From Lacinutrix neustonica (GTDB taxonomy: Bacteria; Bacteroidota; Bacteroidia; Flavobacteriales; Flavobacteriaceae): a stretch of DNA of 64,000 bases. The translations under genes and the position numbers were made by a program. Below the pieces are notes generated by a model. That model had not been told where the DNA came from and did not search any database. It worked only from the letters and a program-made list of their open reading frames with translations. The stretch is taken from positions 1 to 64,000 of the forward strand of contig NZ_CP113088.1 in assembly GCF_026625145.1 (NCBI RefSeq), written 5' to 3'. This document shows positions 21,857 to 31,104 of this stretch, in pieces (positions within the stretch are counted from its first letter, which is position 1; each line of letters starts with the position of its first letter).

Positions 21857-22975
21857 TTACGAATTTAGCATCACTGGCATCACTAGCATGGTGACATGTT
21901 CGCCCTCATCTAAGCCATCTACCGGCGTTAAAATACCCGCTCTATTAGGCATACTCATTTCTAACTGAACATCAGTAGCATTGAGGTTATTCAACATTTC
22001 TGTTAAAAAACGAGAGTTGAACCCAATCTGCATGTCATCACCTTGATAGTCACAGGTTAAACGTTCTTCTGCTTTGTTGCTGTAATCGATATCTTCGGCA
22101 GAAATATTAAGTTCGGCACCAGCAATTTTCAAACGGATTTGGTGTGTGGTCTTATTCGAGAAAATACTCACTCGCTTTACAGAATTTAAAAACTGCGTGC
22201 GGTCTATGGTTAGTTTATTCGGATTCTCTTTTGGGATTACAGCTTCGTAATTAGGATATTTACCATCAATTAATCGACAAATCAATATGGTGTTTTCAAA
22301 AGTGAACTTGGCATTAGAATCGTTATAATCAATTGTTACATTTTCATCACTAGCCGCCAAGATCCCTTTAAGTAAGGTTAGGGGCTTCTTTGGCATAATA
22401 AACTCTGCAACTTGAGACGCACTAACGTCTTCTCGTGTATATTTTACTAATTTGTGAGCGTCTGTGGCCACAAACGTTAAGTTGTCTGTAGAAAATTGGA
22501 AAAAGACACCACTCATTACTGGTCTTAAATCATCATTTCCAGCAGCAAAAATGGTTTTGCTAATGGCGGTAGCTAAAATATCTCCAGCAATTGTTGTAGA
22601 ACTTGGATCTTCAAGGGCTACAGCTTTTGGAAACTCAGCACCATCGGCATACGCTAATGCATATTTACCATGATTGGAATTAATTTCAACAATGTTATTA
22701 TCTTCTATAGTAAACGTTAAAGGTTGCTCAGGAAACGTTTTTAAAGTATCTAACAATAAACGTGCTGGAATAGCCACGCTACCTTTACTATCACTCTCTA
22801 TTTCTAAGGTTGAAGACATAGTGGTTTCTAAATCACTTGCAGAAACCGTTAATGCGTTGTGATCAATATCGAAAAGAAAATTATCTAAAATGGGTAAGGT
22901 ATTTGAGCTGTTTATGACACCCCCTAAAACTTGTAATTGCTTGAGTAAATAAGTACTTGAAACTATAAACTTCAT
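21857..22975 (-). CDS. dnaN: DNA polymerase III beta subunit (sliding clamp)
   Basis: A 372-residue protein of full family length and unbroken frame. The beginning MKFIVSSTYLLKQLQVLGGV, the central D-D-L-R-P-V-M-S-G-V-F-F and V-A-T-D-A-H-K-L-V segments, and the C-terminal L-V-M-P-V-M-L are characteristic of DnaN. It forms the ring that holds the replicative polymerase on DNA and docks many repair proteins. As in many Bacteroidota, dnaN is not next to dnaA here. The following minus-strand gene is separated from it by the terminator at 21768. Confidence 0.96.
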   Translation of the reverse strand: MKFIVSSTYLLKQLQVLGGVINSSNTLPILDNFLFDIDHNALTVSASDLETTMSSTLEIESDSKGSVAIPARLLLDTLKTFPEQPLTFTIEDNNIVEINSNHGKYALAYADGAEFPKAVALEDPSSTTIAGDILATAISKTIFAAGNDDLRPVMSGVFFQFSTDNLTFVATDAHKLVKYTREDVSASQVAEFIMPKKPLTLLKGILAASDENVTIDYNDSNAKFTFENTILICRLIDGKYPNYEAVIPKENPNKLTIDRTQFLNSVKRVSIFSNKTTHQIRLKIAGAELNISAEDIDYSNKAEERLTCDYQGDDMQIGFNSRFLTEMLNNLNATDVQLEMSMPNRAGILTPVDGLDEGEHVTMLVMPVMLNS

Positions 22976-23174
22976 TTTGTCTTTTATATTTTTTTAAATG
23001 TAAAATAGTGCATTCATTTTGAGATTATAGTTGAAATAAGCTTAAAATAATGAATGGTTCTTAAATATTTTTTAGTCGTTAAATTCTAAATAATTAATTA
23101 CTACAAATATATTGTTTAACCGCCTAAAACTGAAACAAACTTATTAACAGCCTGATTCCCTAAAAGCGGGCATC

Positions 23175-24864
23175 TCATTCTGTTTTCTTAGCGTATTTTT
23201 TCTTTCGGAAGAAATTAAAAAACACACCAAATAGCCCTAAAATCAAGAGCGGAAGGACGATATTAATGACTTGCCATTTTGTTTTGTCTTGCGCAATTTT
23301 AGATTGATCTAAAAAGGCCACTTTTACTTCTTTAGTACGAATGTTTATAAGTCCGTCGTCTTCTAAAAGATAATTCACGGCATTGAGTAAAAATTCTTTG
23401 TTTCCAAAGACTTGTCCTGTACTTCTATCAAAACCTAATTCTTCCGGTCCATTTCGTCCCACACGGTTTTTTATAATGTCACCATCCCCAATGACAATCA
23501 TCTTTGTTTCAGGACTTTGTGTTTTGTCTTGTAAACTATTTATTGGTTTTACTCGATTGTTATAAACAGAGGTAAAGGCGCCCTCTAGCAAGACGGCTAG
23601 GGTTTGTTCCCCTTTAGTAAATGCCTTTGGATCTTGCTCTTTTAACGCCATGTCCGAGACTAATTTCCCGTGGGGTCCCTTCTAATTTACTTAAAGGCCC
23701 ACTTTGTAGTAGAATGGTTTTTTTTATAGCATTCTTTAAAGTATCCATAGGACTGGCAAAATCAAACTTTAGGAAATTTAAATTATTGACTATAGGGTGT
23801 TTACTCTCACTTTTCGCTAGGGGCGAATAGGTCCATGGAAACTGTTGAAACCGTGATTCGCTTCCACTACCAGTGGCTAGAGTAATAGGAGCAGAGTACA
23901 TAGAACTCACTAATAAGGGATTGATACGCACGCCGTATTTAAAAAAGAAATCCGTTAAATTTAAATCTCTTGGTACCGCAATATTTTTACCAGCCTCGTT
24001 AAACAAACTGTCTTGCTCCATGGCAATGGCGTCCACCATCCATAAACTTTTTCCGCCGTGCATGGTGTATTGATCGAGCACATATTTTTCTTCTTCAGTA
24101 AAGGCTTCGGTTGGTTTCGCGGCAATAAATAGATCGTAAGTGTTTAATGATTTAGAGGTTTTCTGTGGATTGCTTGCCACACTATCTAAGGTAAAGGGAG
24201 CGATATAATAATACTGACCAAGTGTTTTAAGGAAATCGGCAACATATTCATCCGGCAGTTCATTATTCCCTTTTAAAATGGCGATTTTGTGACGTTTGGG
24301 GTTCACTAATTTACTTAAACCATCGGCAAAAGCGTATTCTAAATGTTGTACAGAATTGGTGACTAATTCTTGCTGAGAGGCTCCAATCTTATTTTTTACC
24401 AACGGAATAATTACCGTTTGGTCGTTATAACTGGCCAACGCCCATGGAAAAATGACGGTTTGTGATTGTTTTCCGTTTTCTTGAACACTCATTTGCATGG
24501 GCGTCAAACCGCGCTGGTTTAGTTGTTGTATGTTTTGATTACGGGTTGCTTCGTCTGCAATAGGATTTATGAAATTAAAGATAATATTGCTATTGTAGGC
24601 TGCAAATTCTTCTAATAATTGTTTGGTTTCTGTTTGTAGTCTTCTAAATTCTGAAGGGAAATCATCACCTTCTAAGAAGACATCAATAACAATGGGGGAT
24701 TCCACATGTTTTACCACATTTAAAGAGGCTTCGTTTAAGGTATAACGTTGGTCAGACGTTAAGTCAAAACGTTTGTAAATCTTTTGAGCGGCCGGATTAA
24801 TTAAAATTAACCCAATGACTAAGATGGCTATATGTTTGATAGATTTATTCAATTTTTTTCTCAA
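23175..24864 (-). CDS. gldG: Gliding motility ABC-type auxiliary protein GldG (one frame break)
   Basis: A protein of about 563 residues after repair. It starts MRKKLNKSIKHIAILVIGLI with one membrane helix, then a long periplasmic GldG/ABC_transp_aux domain (D-L-T-S-D-Q-R-Y-T-L-N near the start, I-A-I-L-K-G-N-N-E-L and D-L-F-I-A-A-K-P-T-E in the middle). It ends with a C-terminal helix and a basic tail (K-K-K-Y-A-K-K). The break is at 23654-23659 (CCGAGA for CCGGA); repair gives R-E-I-S-P-D-M-A-L-K-E-Q. GldG works with GldF and GldA in flavobacterial gliding. It follows gldF and one small gene on the same strand, so this is a gldF-x-gldG operon. Confidence 0.92.
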
Positions 24865-25329
24865 GTTTATAAGTTTTTATTGAAACTACAGTGTCCTTTT
24901 TAAATGTAATTTCTATACACTCTTGCTGTTTGTTAAAAGCCCCTGGTTTAAACCCCGGATTATAATTCCATTGGTCTTTAGAATTTGCTTTCATAGTATC
25001 ATCCCAACCATACCATTCAGCAGCTCCAAAATTGGTTTCAACGTCGGATTTCGTTTGTCCTAGGAGTTGATTATTGGTATTTAATTGATCCATCATTTCA
25101 AAACGTAATTCGGGTTCTCTTTCCAATTTTCGGCATTAAAATATTTTTGATGATGGTAACTTGAAAATATATTAAAAATGGGATAAAATAAATAAAAATA
25201 AAGAAGGGGCGTCGCAAAAAGCGTTAAGAGTAAAACAATCCATTTGTTAGTTTCTATCGTTTTTATAAATAGCCAAGCGACAATAAAAACGATAGCAAAG
25301 GATAAAACTAAAGCAGGAGTAATCACCAT
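24845..25329 (-). CDS. Small membrane-anchored protein between gldF and gldG (one frame break)
   Basis: ATG 25329 follows the gldF stop by 2 bp. The first ~60 residues hold two hydrophobic helices, and the rest is soluble (D-V-E-T-N-F-G-A-A-E-W-Y-G-W-D-D) and ends inside the gldG start region (20-bp overlap). The frame breaks at about 25120-25122, where an A run on the minus strand has probably lost one base; repair joins A-E-N-W-K to R-E-P-E-L-R-F-E-M and gives about 161 residues. The translational coupling suggests it is made with GldF and GldG. I do not recognise a family and assign no function. Confidence 0.68.
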
Positions 25330-25331
25330 AA

Positions 25332-26042
25332 CTATTGTTTTTTGATATTAAATTGGGTTAACATAATAAATAAAATAGTAACACTTAAAAAATAAATGCA
25401 ATCCCGAGTATCTAAAACCCCACGACTCATACTTTTGTAATGTATACTCATTCCCATCTGTTCAACAGCTGGTACTGTGAAATCTGCTATACCTTCAAAC
25501 CCAACATAAAAGAAAAAACATAAAAATACCGCGATAATAAAAGCAACAATTTGATTGTCACTTAAGGTGGAAGCAAAGAGACCTATAGCGGTATAAGCGG
25601 CTACTAAAAACAATAATCCCAAATAAGAACCCAACGTACTACCGGTGTCTAAATTACCCACAGGGTCTCCCAATTGATTAATGGTGTACACATAAAGTAG
25701 TGTAGGCACGAGTGCTAAAATAATAAGCAAGAACGCTCCAAAATATTTTCCCAATACGATTTGTAAATGCGAAATGGGTTTTGTGAGTAATAACTCTAAG
25801 GTGCCTTGTTTTTTTTCATCACTAAAACTGCGCATCGTTACCGCTGGAATAAGAAATATAAGTATCCATGGGGCTAACAAAAAGAAGGACGATAAATCGG
25901 CAAAACCGTAATCGAGAATGTTGAATTCGCCTTTAAATAACCATAGGAATAAGCCGTTTAATAACAGAAAAATGGCGATTACCAAATAACCAATGGGTGA
26001 AGCAAAAAAGGTGTTGATTTCTTTTTTTAAAATAGCAAACAT
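25332..26042 (-). CDS. gldF: Gliding motility ABC transporter permease GldF
   Basis: A 236-residue polytopic membrane protein of the ABC-2 permease type with six predicted helices. It has the GldF-typical start MFAILKKEINTFFASPIGYL, then T-M-R-S-F-S-D-E-K-K-Q-G-T-L-E-L-L-L-T-K-P in the first cytoplasmic segment, a strong ABC-2 signature. GldF forms a membrane complex with GldG and the ATPase GldA, which is not in this window. The frame is intact, and it is the first gene of the gldF-small-gldG unit. Confidence 0.94.
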   Translation of the reverse strand: MFAILKKEINTFFASPIGYLVIAIFLLLNGLFLWLFKGEFNILDYGFADLSSFFLLAPWILIFLIPAVTMRSFSDEKKQGTLELLLTKPISHLQIVLGKYFGAFLLIILALVPTLLYVYTINQLGDPVGNLDTGSTLGSYLGLLFLVAAYTAIGLFASTLSDNQIVAFIIAVFLCFFFYVGFEGIADFTVPAVEQMGMSIHYKSMSRGVLDTRDCIYFLSVTILFIMLTQFNIKKQ

Positions 26043-26055
26043 GCAATATATAATT

Positions 26056-26851
26056 TTAAGTGACGCTTAATTTTCGTATCATTTTAGATAACACTTTAGG
26101 GAAAAACCGTTTGGCGTAAACGCCTGATTTTTCCTTAAGACCAGCAATATAAACTTCTTGTTTCTTTTTTAAAATGGCTTTCGCCATTAATTTAGCAAAA
26201 TAGTCTCGGTGCCATGCCGTTTTTGGTAGCTTTATCCATAGATTGTTGTGCATTGCCATCACCAGTCAAAGCATTCATAGAGACATTGGTGTGAACAAAA
26301 CCAGGGCAAACTAAGGTGATATCTATATGGTCTTTATAAAGTTCGGCTCTTAAACTATCAAAAAAACCATGCAGAGCGTGCTTGCTTGCGGCATAGCTTG
26401 ATCTCAACGGCGTTCCTATTTTTCCAACGATACTAGTGGTCACTACAATATGACCCGATTGCTTGTTAATAAAATGAGGTAACAATGCTTTTGTTAAAGC
26501 GACCGTTCCTAAATAATTAATATCTATGAGGCGTTTATCTACCGCAATAGCCGTGTCTTTGGCTAAAGCCCGTTGACTAATGCCGCCATTATTTACTAAT
26601 ATATCAATGGTACTAAATAAGGCTATAGCGGCATCTACTTTGGGTTGTAAGTTGGTATATGCCTCTAAATCTAAAGGAAGTAATTTTACGGCATCAGCAT
26701 TTTTACAAAGGTGTTTTACAGCTTCCAAAGCCTCGGCGTTTCTTGAAGATAGAATAAGCTTTGCCCCTTGATTAGATAATTCTATGGCTAAGTGCTTCCC
26801 AATGCCGGATGAAGCACCAGTAATCCAAACGATTTTGTTAGTAAAACTCAT
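26056..26851 (-). CDS. Short-chain dehydrogenase/reductase (SDR; one frame break)
   Basis: A classical SDR of about 264 residues after repair. It has the Rossmann motif T-G-A-S-S-G-I-G (residues ~11-18), NNGG (an N-N-A-G variant), a catalytic Ser in T-T-S-I-V-G and the Y-x-x-x-K pair in S-Y-A-A-S-K-H-A. The break at 26204-26209 (TCTCGG on plus for TCCGG) lies after the active site; repair reads N-G-M-A-P-D-Y-F-A-K-L-M and adds the basic C-terminal tail. The tail resembles DltE/YqjQ-type SDRs, whose substrates are mostly unknown. It follows closely upstream of gldF on the same strand. Confidence 0.87.
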
Positions 26852-26986
26852 AACGACATTTTATTAAATTTTGTTTGTTCTGTCTTAACAAGGACGCCAT
26901 GCTATAATAATTTGTTTAATTAGATGTTTCAGTAAAAAGATGCGCATACCAAATATATTAATTCCTCTTTCAACGACAGCCTTGTT

Positions 26987-27460
26987 TTAAAACATTCTGC
27001 GAGCCAGTCTTTTTAATATTCGAAATTCTTTTCCTTTTACTATACTTAGTTTTTGATTTCTATAACAGAGGCTTGTTACAAAATTGAAGTCATTTCCTGT
27101 TTTTGAAGAAAAATGAGTTGAACTTGTTGCATAAACAAGATAAGCCTTACCTATTTCGAATGGGTAACCACAATTTGATTCGCTCATTTCTGAAGCAATT
27201 TGAATAACTTCCGATTTCTTTATTCCTTTAATAACGGAGATTATTTCAATAGTATAAATAATAGGATCCCCTGAATTTTGATGGGTGCCATTACTTTTCA
27301 ATTCCTTAGCAATAACTTTCCCAGTCAATATCAAATCTGACTCATTAAAGGCATTTTGAATTTTTTTATATAAAGATGTATCACTGTCAGCACAACTACA
27401 AGCAAAGGATTGAGTAATTGAAAAAAGTAAAATGAATATAATTAAAACTATTTTTTTCAT
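26987..27460 (-). CDS. Secreted protein with a TIMP/NTR-like Cys pattern
   Basis: A 157-residue protein with a signal peptide ending at F-A and a mature N-terminus beginning C-S-C-A. It then has S-D-L-I-L-T-G-K-V-I, a Y-T-I-E-I-I-S-V-I-K-G strand pair, S-N-C-G-Y-P-F-E-I-G-K-A-Y-L-V-Y-A and a late S-L-C-Y-R-N. The order C-x-C near the mature start, then a G-K-V strand, C-G-x-x-F-x-x-G and a final Cys, is that of tissue-inhibitor-of-metalloproteinase/netrin-like domains seen in bacterial secreted proteins. The real function is unknown. The frame is intact and the gene stands alone. Confidence 0.62.
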   Translation of the reverse strand: MKKIVLIIFILLFSITQSFACSCADSDTSLYKKIQNAFNESDLILTGKVIAKELKSNGTHQNSGDPIIYTIEIISVIKGIKKSEVIQIASEMSESNCGYPFEIGKAYLVYATSSTHFSSKTGNDFNFVTSLCYRNQKLSIVKGKEFRILKRLARRMF

Positions 27461-27504
27461 AATTCATTATTTTTATGGCAATCAACTGTAAACCGAGACT
27501 GTTT

Positions 27505-27801
27505 TTACTTTAAACTAGCCACTTTATCCACGCTCCAAGCCTCCGGCTTATCATTAAATAGGGGTTTCGTTTGTGCCCATACGCCTTTGAATAATTCAGA
27601 ATGCCGGTAATTTTCCAAATCGGTTTCTGAATGCCAATAACTATAAGTAAAAAAGATATGGGGATGCTGTTTGTCTCGATATAATTCTAAAAACTGGCAC
27701 CCTTCAAAATCCCGAATGTTCTGTTTTACACCTTGAAAATTTTCTAGAAATTTTTTAATATTTTCTTCAGCAAAACTCATTTTTACGATTCTTACTAGCA
27801 T
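27505..27801 (-). CDS. Antibiotic biosynthesis monooxygenase (ABM)-fold protein
   Basis: A 98-residue protein starting M-L-V-R-I-V-K-M-S-F. It has the ferredoxin-like ABM pattern: an early strand, a helix (ENIKKFLENF), G-C-Q-F-L-E-L-Y, F-F-T-Y-S-Y-W-H-S-E-T-D-L and Y-R-H-S-E-L-F. The family includes heme-degrading and quinol monooxygenases as well as many uncharacterised proteins. The catalytic residues cannot be fixed by eye. The frame is intact. Confidence 0.75.
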   Translation of the reverse strand: MLVRIVKMSFAEENIKKFLENFQGVKQNIRDFEGCQFLELYRDKQHPHIFFTYSYWHSETDLENYRHSELFKGVWAQTKPLFNDKPEAWSVDKVASLK

Positions 27802-27904
27802 GTATTTTAGTTATAAGTTAAACGGTTAAACCTGGACATTTTTTATTGTTTCAAAGGGTTAGTTTAAACAATCATACGACGGCTTATTAACTACTGTTTG
27901 GGGC

Positions 27905-28738
27905 TTACTTAACAAAGTTAATAGTAACTGTATCCCTCAGTTTCAAGCCCATCAAAGAACTCGCACCACCTACATTACCCGTATTGCCTTTATATATAGC
28001 AATTTCCATATACTGTGAGGAGTTAAACACCACCAAGCCGCGACCTTCATCATTTCTATTTTCTTCAGGAATATCAAAATTTATAATATCGCTATATTTA
28101 GAATGTATCTTTTTAAACTTGTGGCTTCTCGCAGAAACTTCAAAGACACGGCCTTTCCGGATCCCTTCAAAAAACGTTTTTTTAATATTGGTAATCACGT
28201 TTCCATAATTATCAATATAAATAACACTACCAATAATTTGAGTCTTTTCCTCATTAACATAAGGCACCACATTTTTTATCGGCTTTATAGAAGTCATGGG
28301 TTTTCCTATAATACCTAGAGCACCGCCACGTGCAATGTGGCAAGCGACTTTTACAAAGACATCGAGTACAGGAAAACTCGTTTCAATCTTATCGTGAATA
28401 TTGATTTCTACAATCTGCTCGGAGCAATCTCAGCACAAATCATACTCATAATACCATTATTAGCACATACAAAATAATGACCATCCAGCTTGATAGCCAT
28501 ATGTTTATTCTCTTGGTTAATTTCAGAATCAATACCAATAATATGTATGGTCCCTTCCGGAAAGCTGCTGTAGGCGTTTTGAATAATGTAAGCCGCCTCT
28601 CGGAATATTAAATGGAGAAACGGAGTGCGAGATATCAACAATTCTTACATCGGCCAATTCGCTATAAATAGCGCCTTTTATCGCACCAGCAAAGTGATCT
28701 TTCTCACCAAAGTCTGTAGTTAGTGTGATAATGGCCAT
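27905..28738 (-). CDS. S-adenosyl-L-methionine hydroxide adenosyltransferase (DUF62; two frame breaks)
   Basis: The ATG at 28738 starts MAIITLTTDFGEKDHFAGAI, the typical opening of the DUF62 SAM hydrolase family, with the conserved D-F-G, I-V-D-I-S-H and C-A-N-N-G-I-M segments. Breaks lie at 28598-28603 (TCTCGG for TCCGG) and 28417-28425 (a G missing from GCTCCGGAGC). Repair reads F-N-I-P-E-A-A-Y-I-I and E-I-A-P-E-Q-I-V-E-I-N, giving about 277 residues. The enzyme splits SAM to adenosine and methionine and is related to fluorinase/chlorinase but is normally a hydrolase. It is divergent from phoH. Confidence 0.88.
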
Positions 28739-28860
28739 TTAGTAATTGTTGATATTTTTTTGAATTTAAGCGAATAAAAGTTGTGGAACTTTCTTAAGTT
28801 TAATGCACAGAACAAATCTAGTAAAATTGAAGACATAAACTAAATAAAATCACCTGCCTT

Positions 28861-29817
28861 TTGAATGAAATCGTAATTGAACTTGAAGAAATCACACCTA
28901 AAGAATTTTTTGGTGATGGTAATGAAAATATAGAACTGTTAAAAAAATATTTTCCCAAACTAAAGATTGTTGCTCGTGGTAATAAAATAAAAGCTTTTGG
29001 TGATGAAGAGCTTCTAGAAGAATTTGACCGTAGGCTCACCATGCTCCTCACACATTTTGCAAAATACAACAAGTTGGATGAGAATGTGATAGAACGTGTG
29101 CTCACGAGTCAGAGTAGTGATGATTATGAAACGTCTGAAAAGAGTGGAGAAATCATTGTTCACGGGGTAAACGGTAAGTTAATAAAAGCACAAACGGCAA
29201 ACCAGCGTAAACTGGTAGAGCTCATGCGTAAAAATGATATGGTGTTTGCTATAGGTCCTGCAGGAACAGGTAAAACTTATACAGGCGTAGCGTTGGCAGT
29301 ACAAGCATTAAAAAGCAAAGCAGTAAAACGTATTATTTTAACGCGCCCAGCCGTGGAAGCAGGAGAGAATTTGGGCTTTTTACCTGGTGATCTAAAAGAA
29401 AAATTAGACCCCTACATGCAACCCTTGTATGACGCCCTAAGAGATATGATTGCACCTGAGAAATTAACGCAGTATATAGAGAATGGTACGATCCAGATTG
29501 CACCACTGGCTTTTATGCGGGGACGTACCTTAGATAATGCCTTCGTTATTTTAGATGAAGGTCAAAATACCACACATGCCCAAATGAAAATGTTTTTAAC
29601 CCGTATGGGAAAGAATGCCAAGTTTTTATTAACTGGAGACCCCGGACAAATCGATTTGCCACGTCGCACGATTTCAGGATTAAAAGAAGCCCTTTTGGTA
29701 CTTAAAGATATAGATGGTATTGGTATGGTCTTTTTGGATGATAAAGATGTCATTCGTCATAAACTCGTAAAGAAAGTCATTGCGGCCTACAGAAATATTG
29801 AAAATGCAGAGGCTTAA
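28861..29817 (+). CDS. PhoH-family ATPase
   Basis: A 318-residue protein. The TTG at 28861 is taken as start because it begins the conserved N-E-I-V-I-E-L segment and no upstream in-frame ATG fits. An N-terminal KH-like region is followed by a PhoH ATPase domain with Walker A GPAGTGKT (residues 132-139), a T-R-P-A-V-E-A-G-E motif and Walker B F-V-I-L-D-E-G-Q-N (residues ~228-236). T-G-D-P-G-Q-I-D-L is the sensor. PhoH proteins are RNA-associated ATPases, often linked to YbeY and ribosome quality. The frame is intact, and the gene starts divergently from the SAM hydrolase. Confidence 0.92.
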   Translation: MNEIVIELEEITPKEFFGDGNENIELLKKYFPKLKIVARGNKIKAFGDEELLEEFDRRLTMLLTHFAKYNKLDENVIERVLTSQSSDDYETSEKSGEIIVHGVNGKLIKAQTANQRKLVELMRKNDMVFAIGPAGTGKTYTGVALAVQALKSKAVKRIILTRPAVEAGENLGFLPGDLKEKLDPYMQPLYDALRDMIAPEKLTQYIENGTIQIAPLAFMRGRTLDNAFVILDEGQNTTHAQMKMFLTRMGKNAKFLLTGDPGQIDLPRRTISGLKEALLVLKDIDGIGMVFLDDKDVIRHKLVKKVIAAYRNIENAEA

Positions 29818-29960
29818 TGGTATTAAAAGCCAGGAACCTGCTCTCGGCAGTCGCTATCAGAGATGAGCTCCAACAGAGCCTCCATCAGGGCTAGTCAGAG
29901 TAACTAAAAACAAAAAATAAAAAGGGTATCGCAATTGCGAAACAAATTGATAAATTTGTT

Positions 29961-30020
29961 GTGGCAATCTGCCGTATATAAAAAGAGATTACGACATTGT
30001 TGCACTCTCGTAATGACGCA
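29961..30020. repeat. Degenerate copy of the dispersed CGTCATTGCGAG/AATCTGTTGAAT repeat
   Basis: The phoH-purC gap (29818-30035) contains GTGGCAATCTGC near 29970 and CTCGTAATGACGCA near 30010, which match the two arms of the palindromic repeat found elsewhere in the window. The rest of the gap shows no gene. Confidence 0.5.
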
Positions 30021-30035
30021 CTATTTAAAAAATAA

Positions 30036-30990
30036 ATGAACAACACAATAACCGATTCAAATTTCAACTTCCCAGGACAAAAAAGCGTCTATAAAGGAAA
30101 AGTAAGAGCAGTATATAACATTAATGACGAGGCATTAGTCATGGTTGCAACAGACCGGCTGAGCGCTTTCGATGTCGTGATGCCAAAGGGGATTCCCTAT
30201 AAAGGACAAATATTAAATCAGATAGCCACTAAGTTTATGGCGCAAACTGAAGATATTGTACCCAACTGGCTTACCGCAACACCGGACCCAAATGTGGCGG
30301 TAGGGCATTTATGTGAGCCTTTTAAAGTAGAAATGGTTATTCGTGGTTATATGAGTGGCCATGCAGCCCGAGAATATAAAGCAGGAAAAAGACAGCTTTG
30401 TGGTGTGGCTATGCCGAGAAGGCATGAAAGAAAACGATAAGTTTCCTTCGCCAATTATCACCCCGGCAACAAAAGCCGAAATGGGAGATCATGACGAAGA
30501 CATTTCACGAGAAGACATTATAAAAAAAGGCATTGTAAGTGAAGCCGATTATCTAGTACTTGAAGATTATACTAGAAAATTATTTCAACGGGGTACAGAA
30601 ATCGCAGCCTCTCGCGGATTAATTTTAGTAGATACTAAATACGAATTTGGGAAAACGAAAGCCGGTAAAATAGTCTTGATTGATGAAATCCACACGCCAG
30701 ATTCGTCACGTTATTTCTATGAAGAAGGATATCAAGACCGTCAGGATAAAGGGGAGGCCCAAAAACAGTTGTCTAAAGAGTTTGTAAGGCAATGGTTAAT
30801 AGCCAATAACTTTCAAGGATTAGAAGGACAAACCGTGCCGTTTATGAGTGATGAGTACATTCAAACGGTGAGTGAGCGCTATATTGAACTTTATGAGAAA
30901 ATTATGGGCGAAACATTTATAAAAGCAGACGTCTCTAACATTCATGAGCGTATTCAAAAGAATGTGGAAGCGTATTTACAGTCTAAGTAG
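30036..30990 (+). CDS. purC: Phosphoribosylaminoimidazole-succinocarboxamide synthase (one frame break)
   Basis: SAICAR synthase of purine synthesis, which joins CAIR and aspartate with ATP. The N-terminal half has [20 protein letters not shown] and [10 protein letters not shown]. The second half has [17 protein letters not shown] and [12 protein letters not shown]. The break at 30414-30419 (CCGAGA for CCGGA) sits between them; repair reads [13 protein letters not shown] and gives about 317 residues, the usual length of the longer bacterial/eukaryotic-type PurC. Loss of purC would cause auxotrophy, so the break is more likely a sequence error. Confidence 0.94.
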
Positions 30991-31007
30991 CACCTGTATA
31001 TAAAAAC

Positions 31008-31040
31008 AAAAAAGACCTTTCCTTCGAAAGGTCTTTTTTG
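31008..31040 (+). terminator. Rho-independent terminator after purC
   Basis: AAAAAAGACCTTTC (31008-31021) pairs with GAAAGGTCTTTTTT (31026-31039) around a four-base loop. The A and T tracts on both sides would let it stop transcription from the convergent membrane acetyltransferase gene as well. Confidence 0.88.
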
Positions 31041-31104
31041 TTAATACTAAATACGCCGCATTCATTGCTTTACAAAAGCAAAGTGCTCCAGTCGTATTGG
31101 TGTT

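Noticed and set aside
29818..30035. tRNA or small RNA gene in the phoH-purC gap
   Set aside because: No cloverleaf or CCA end could be drawn; the palindromic sequence belongs to the dispersed repeat family.
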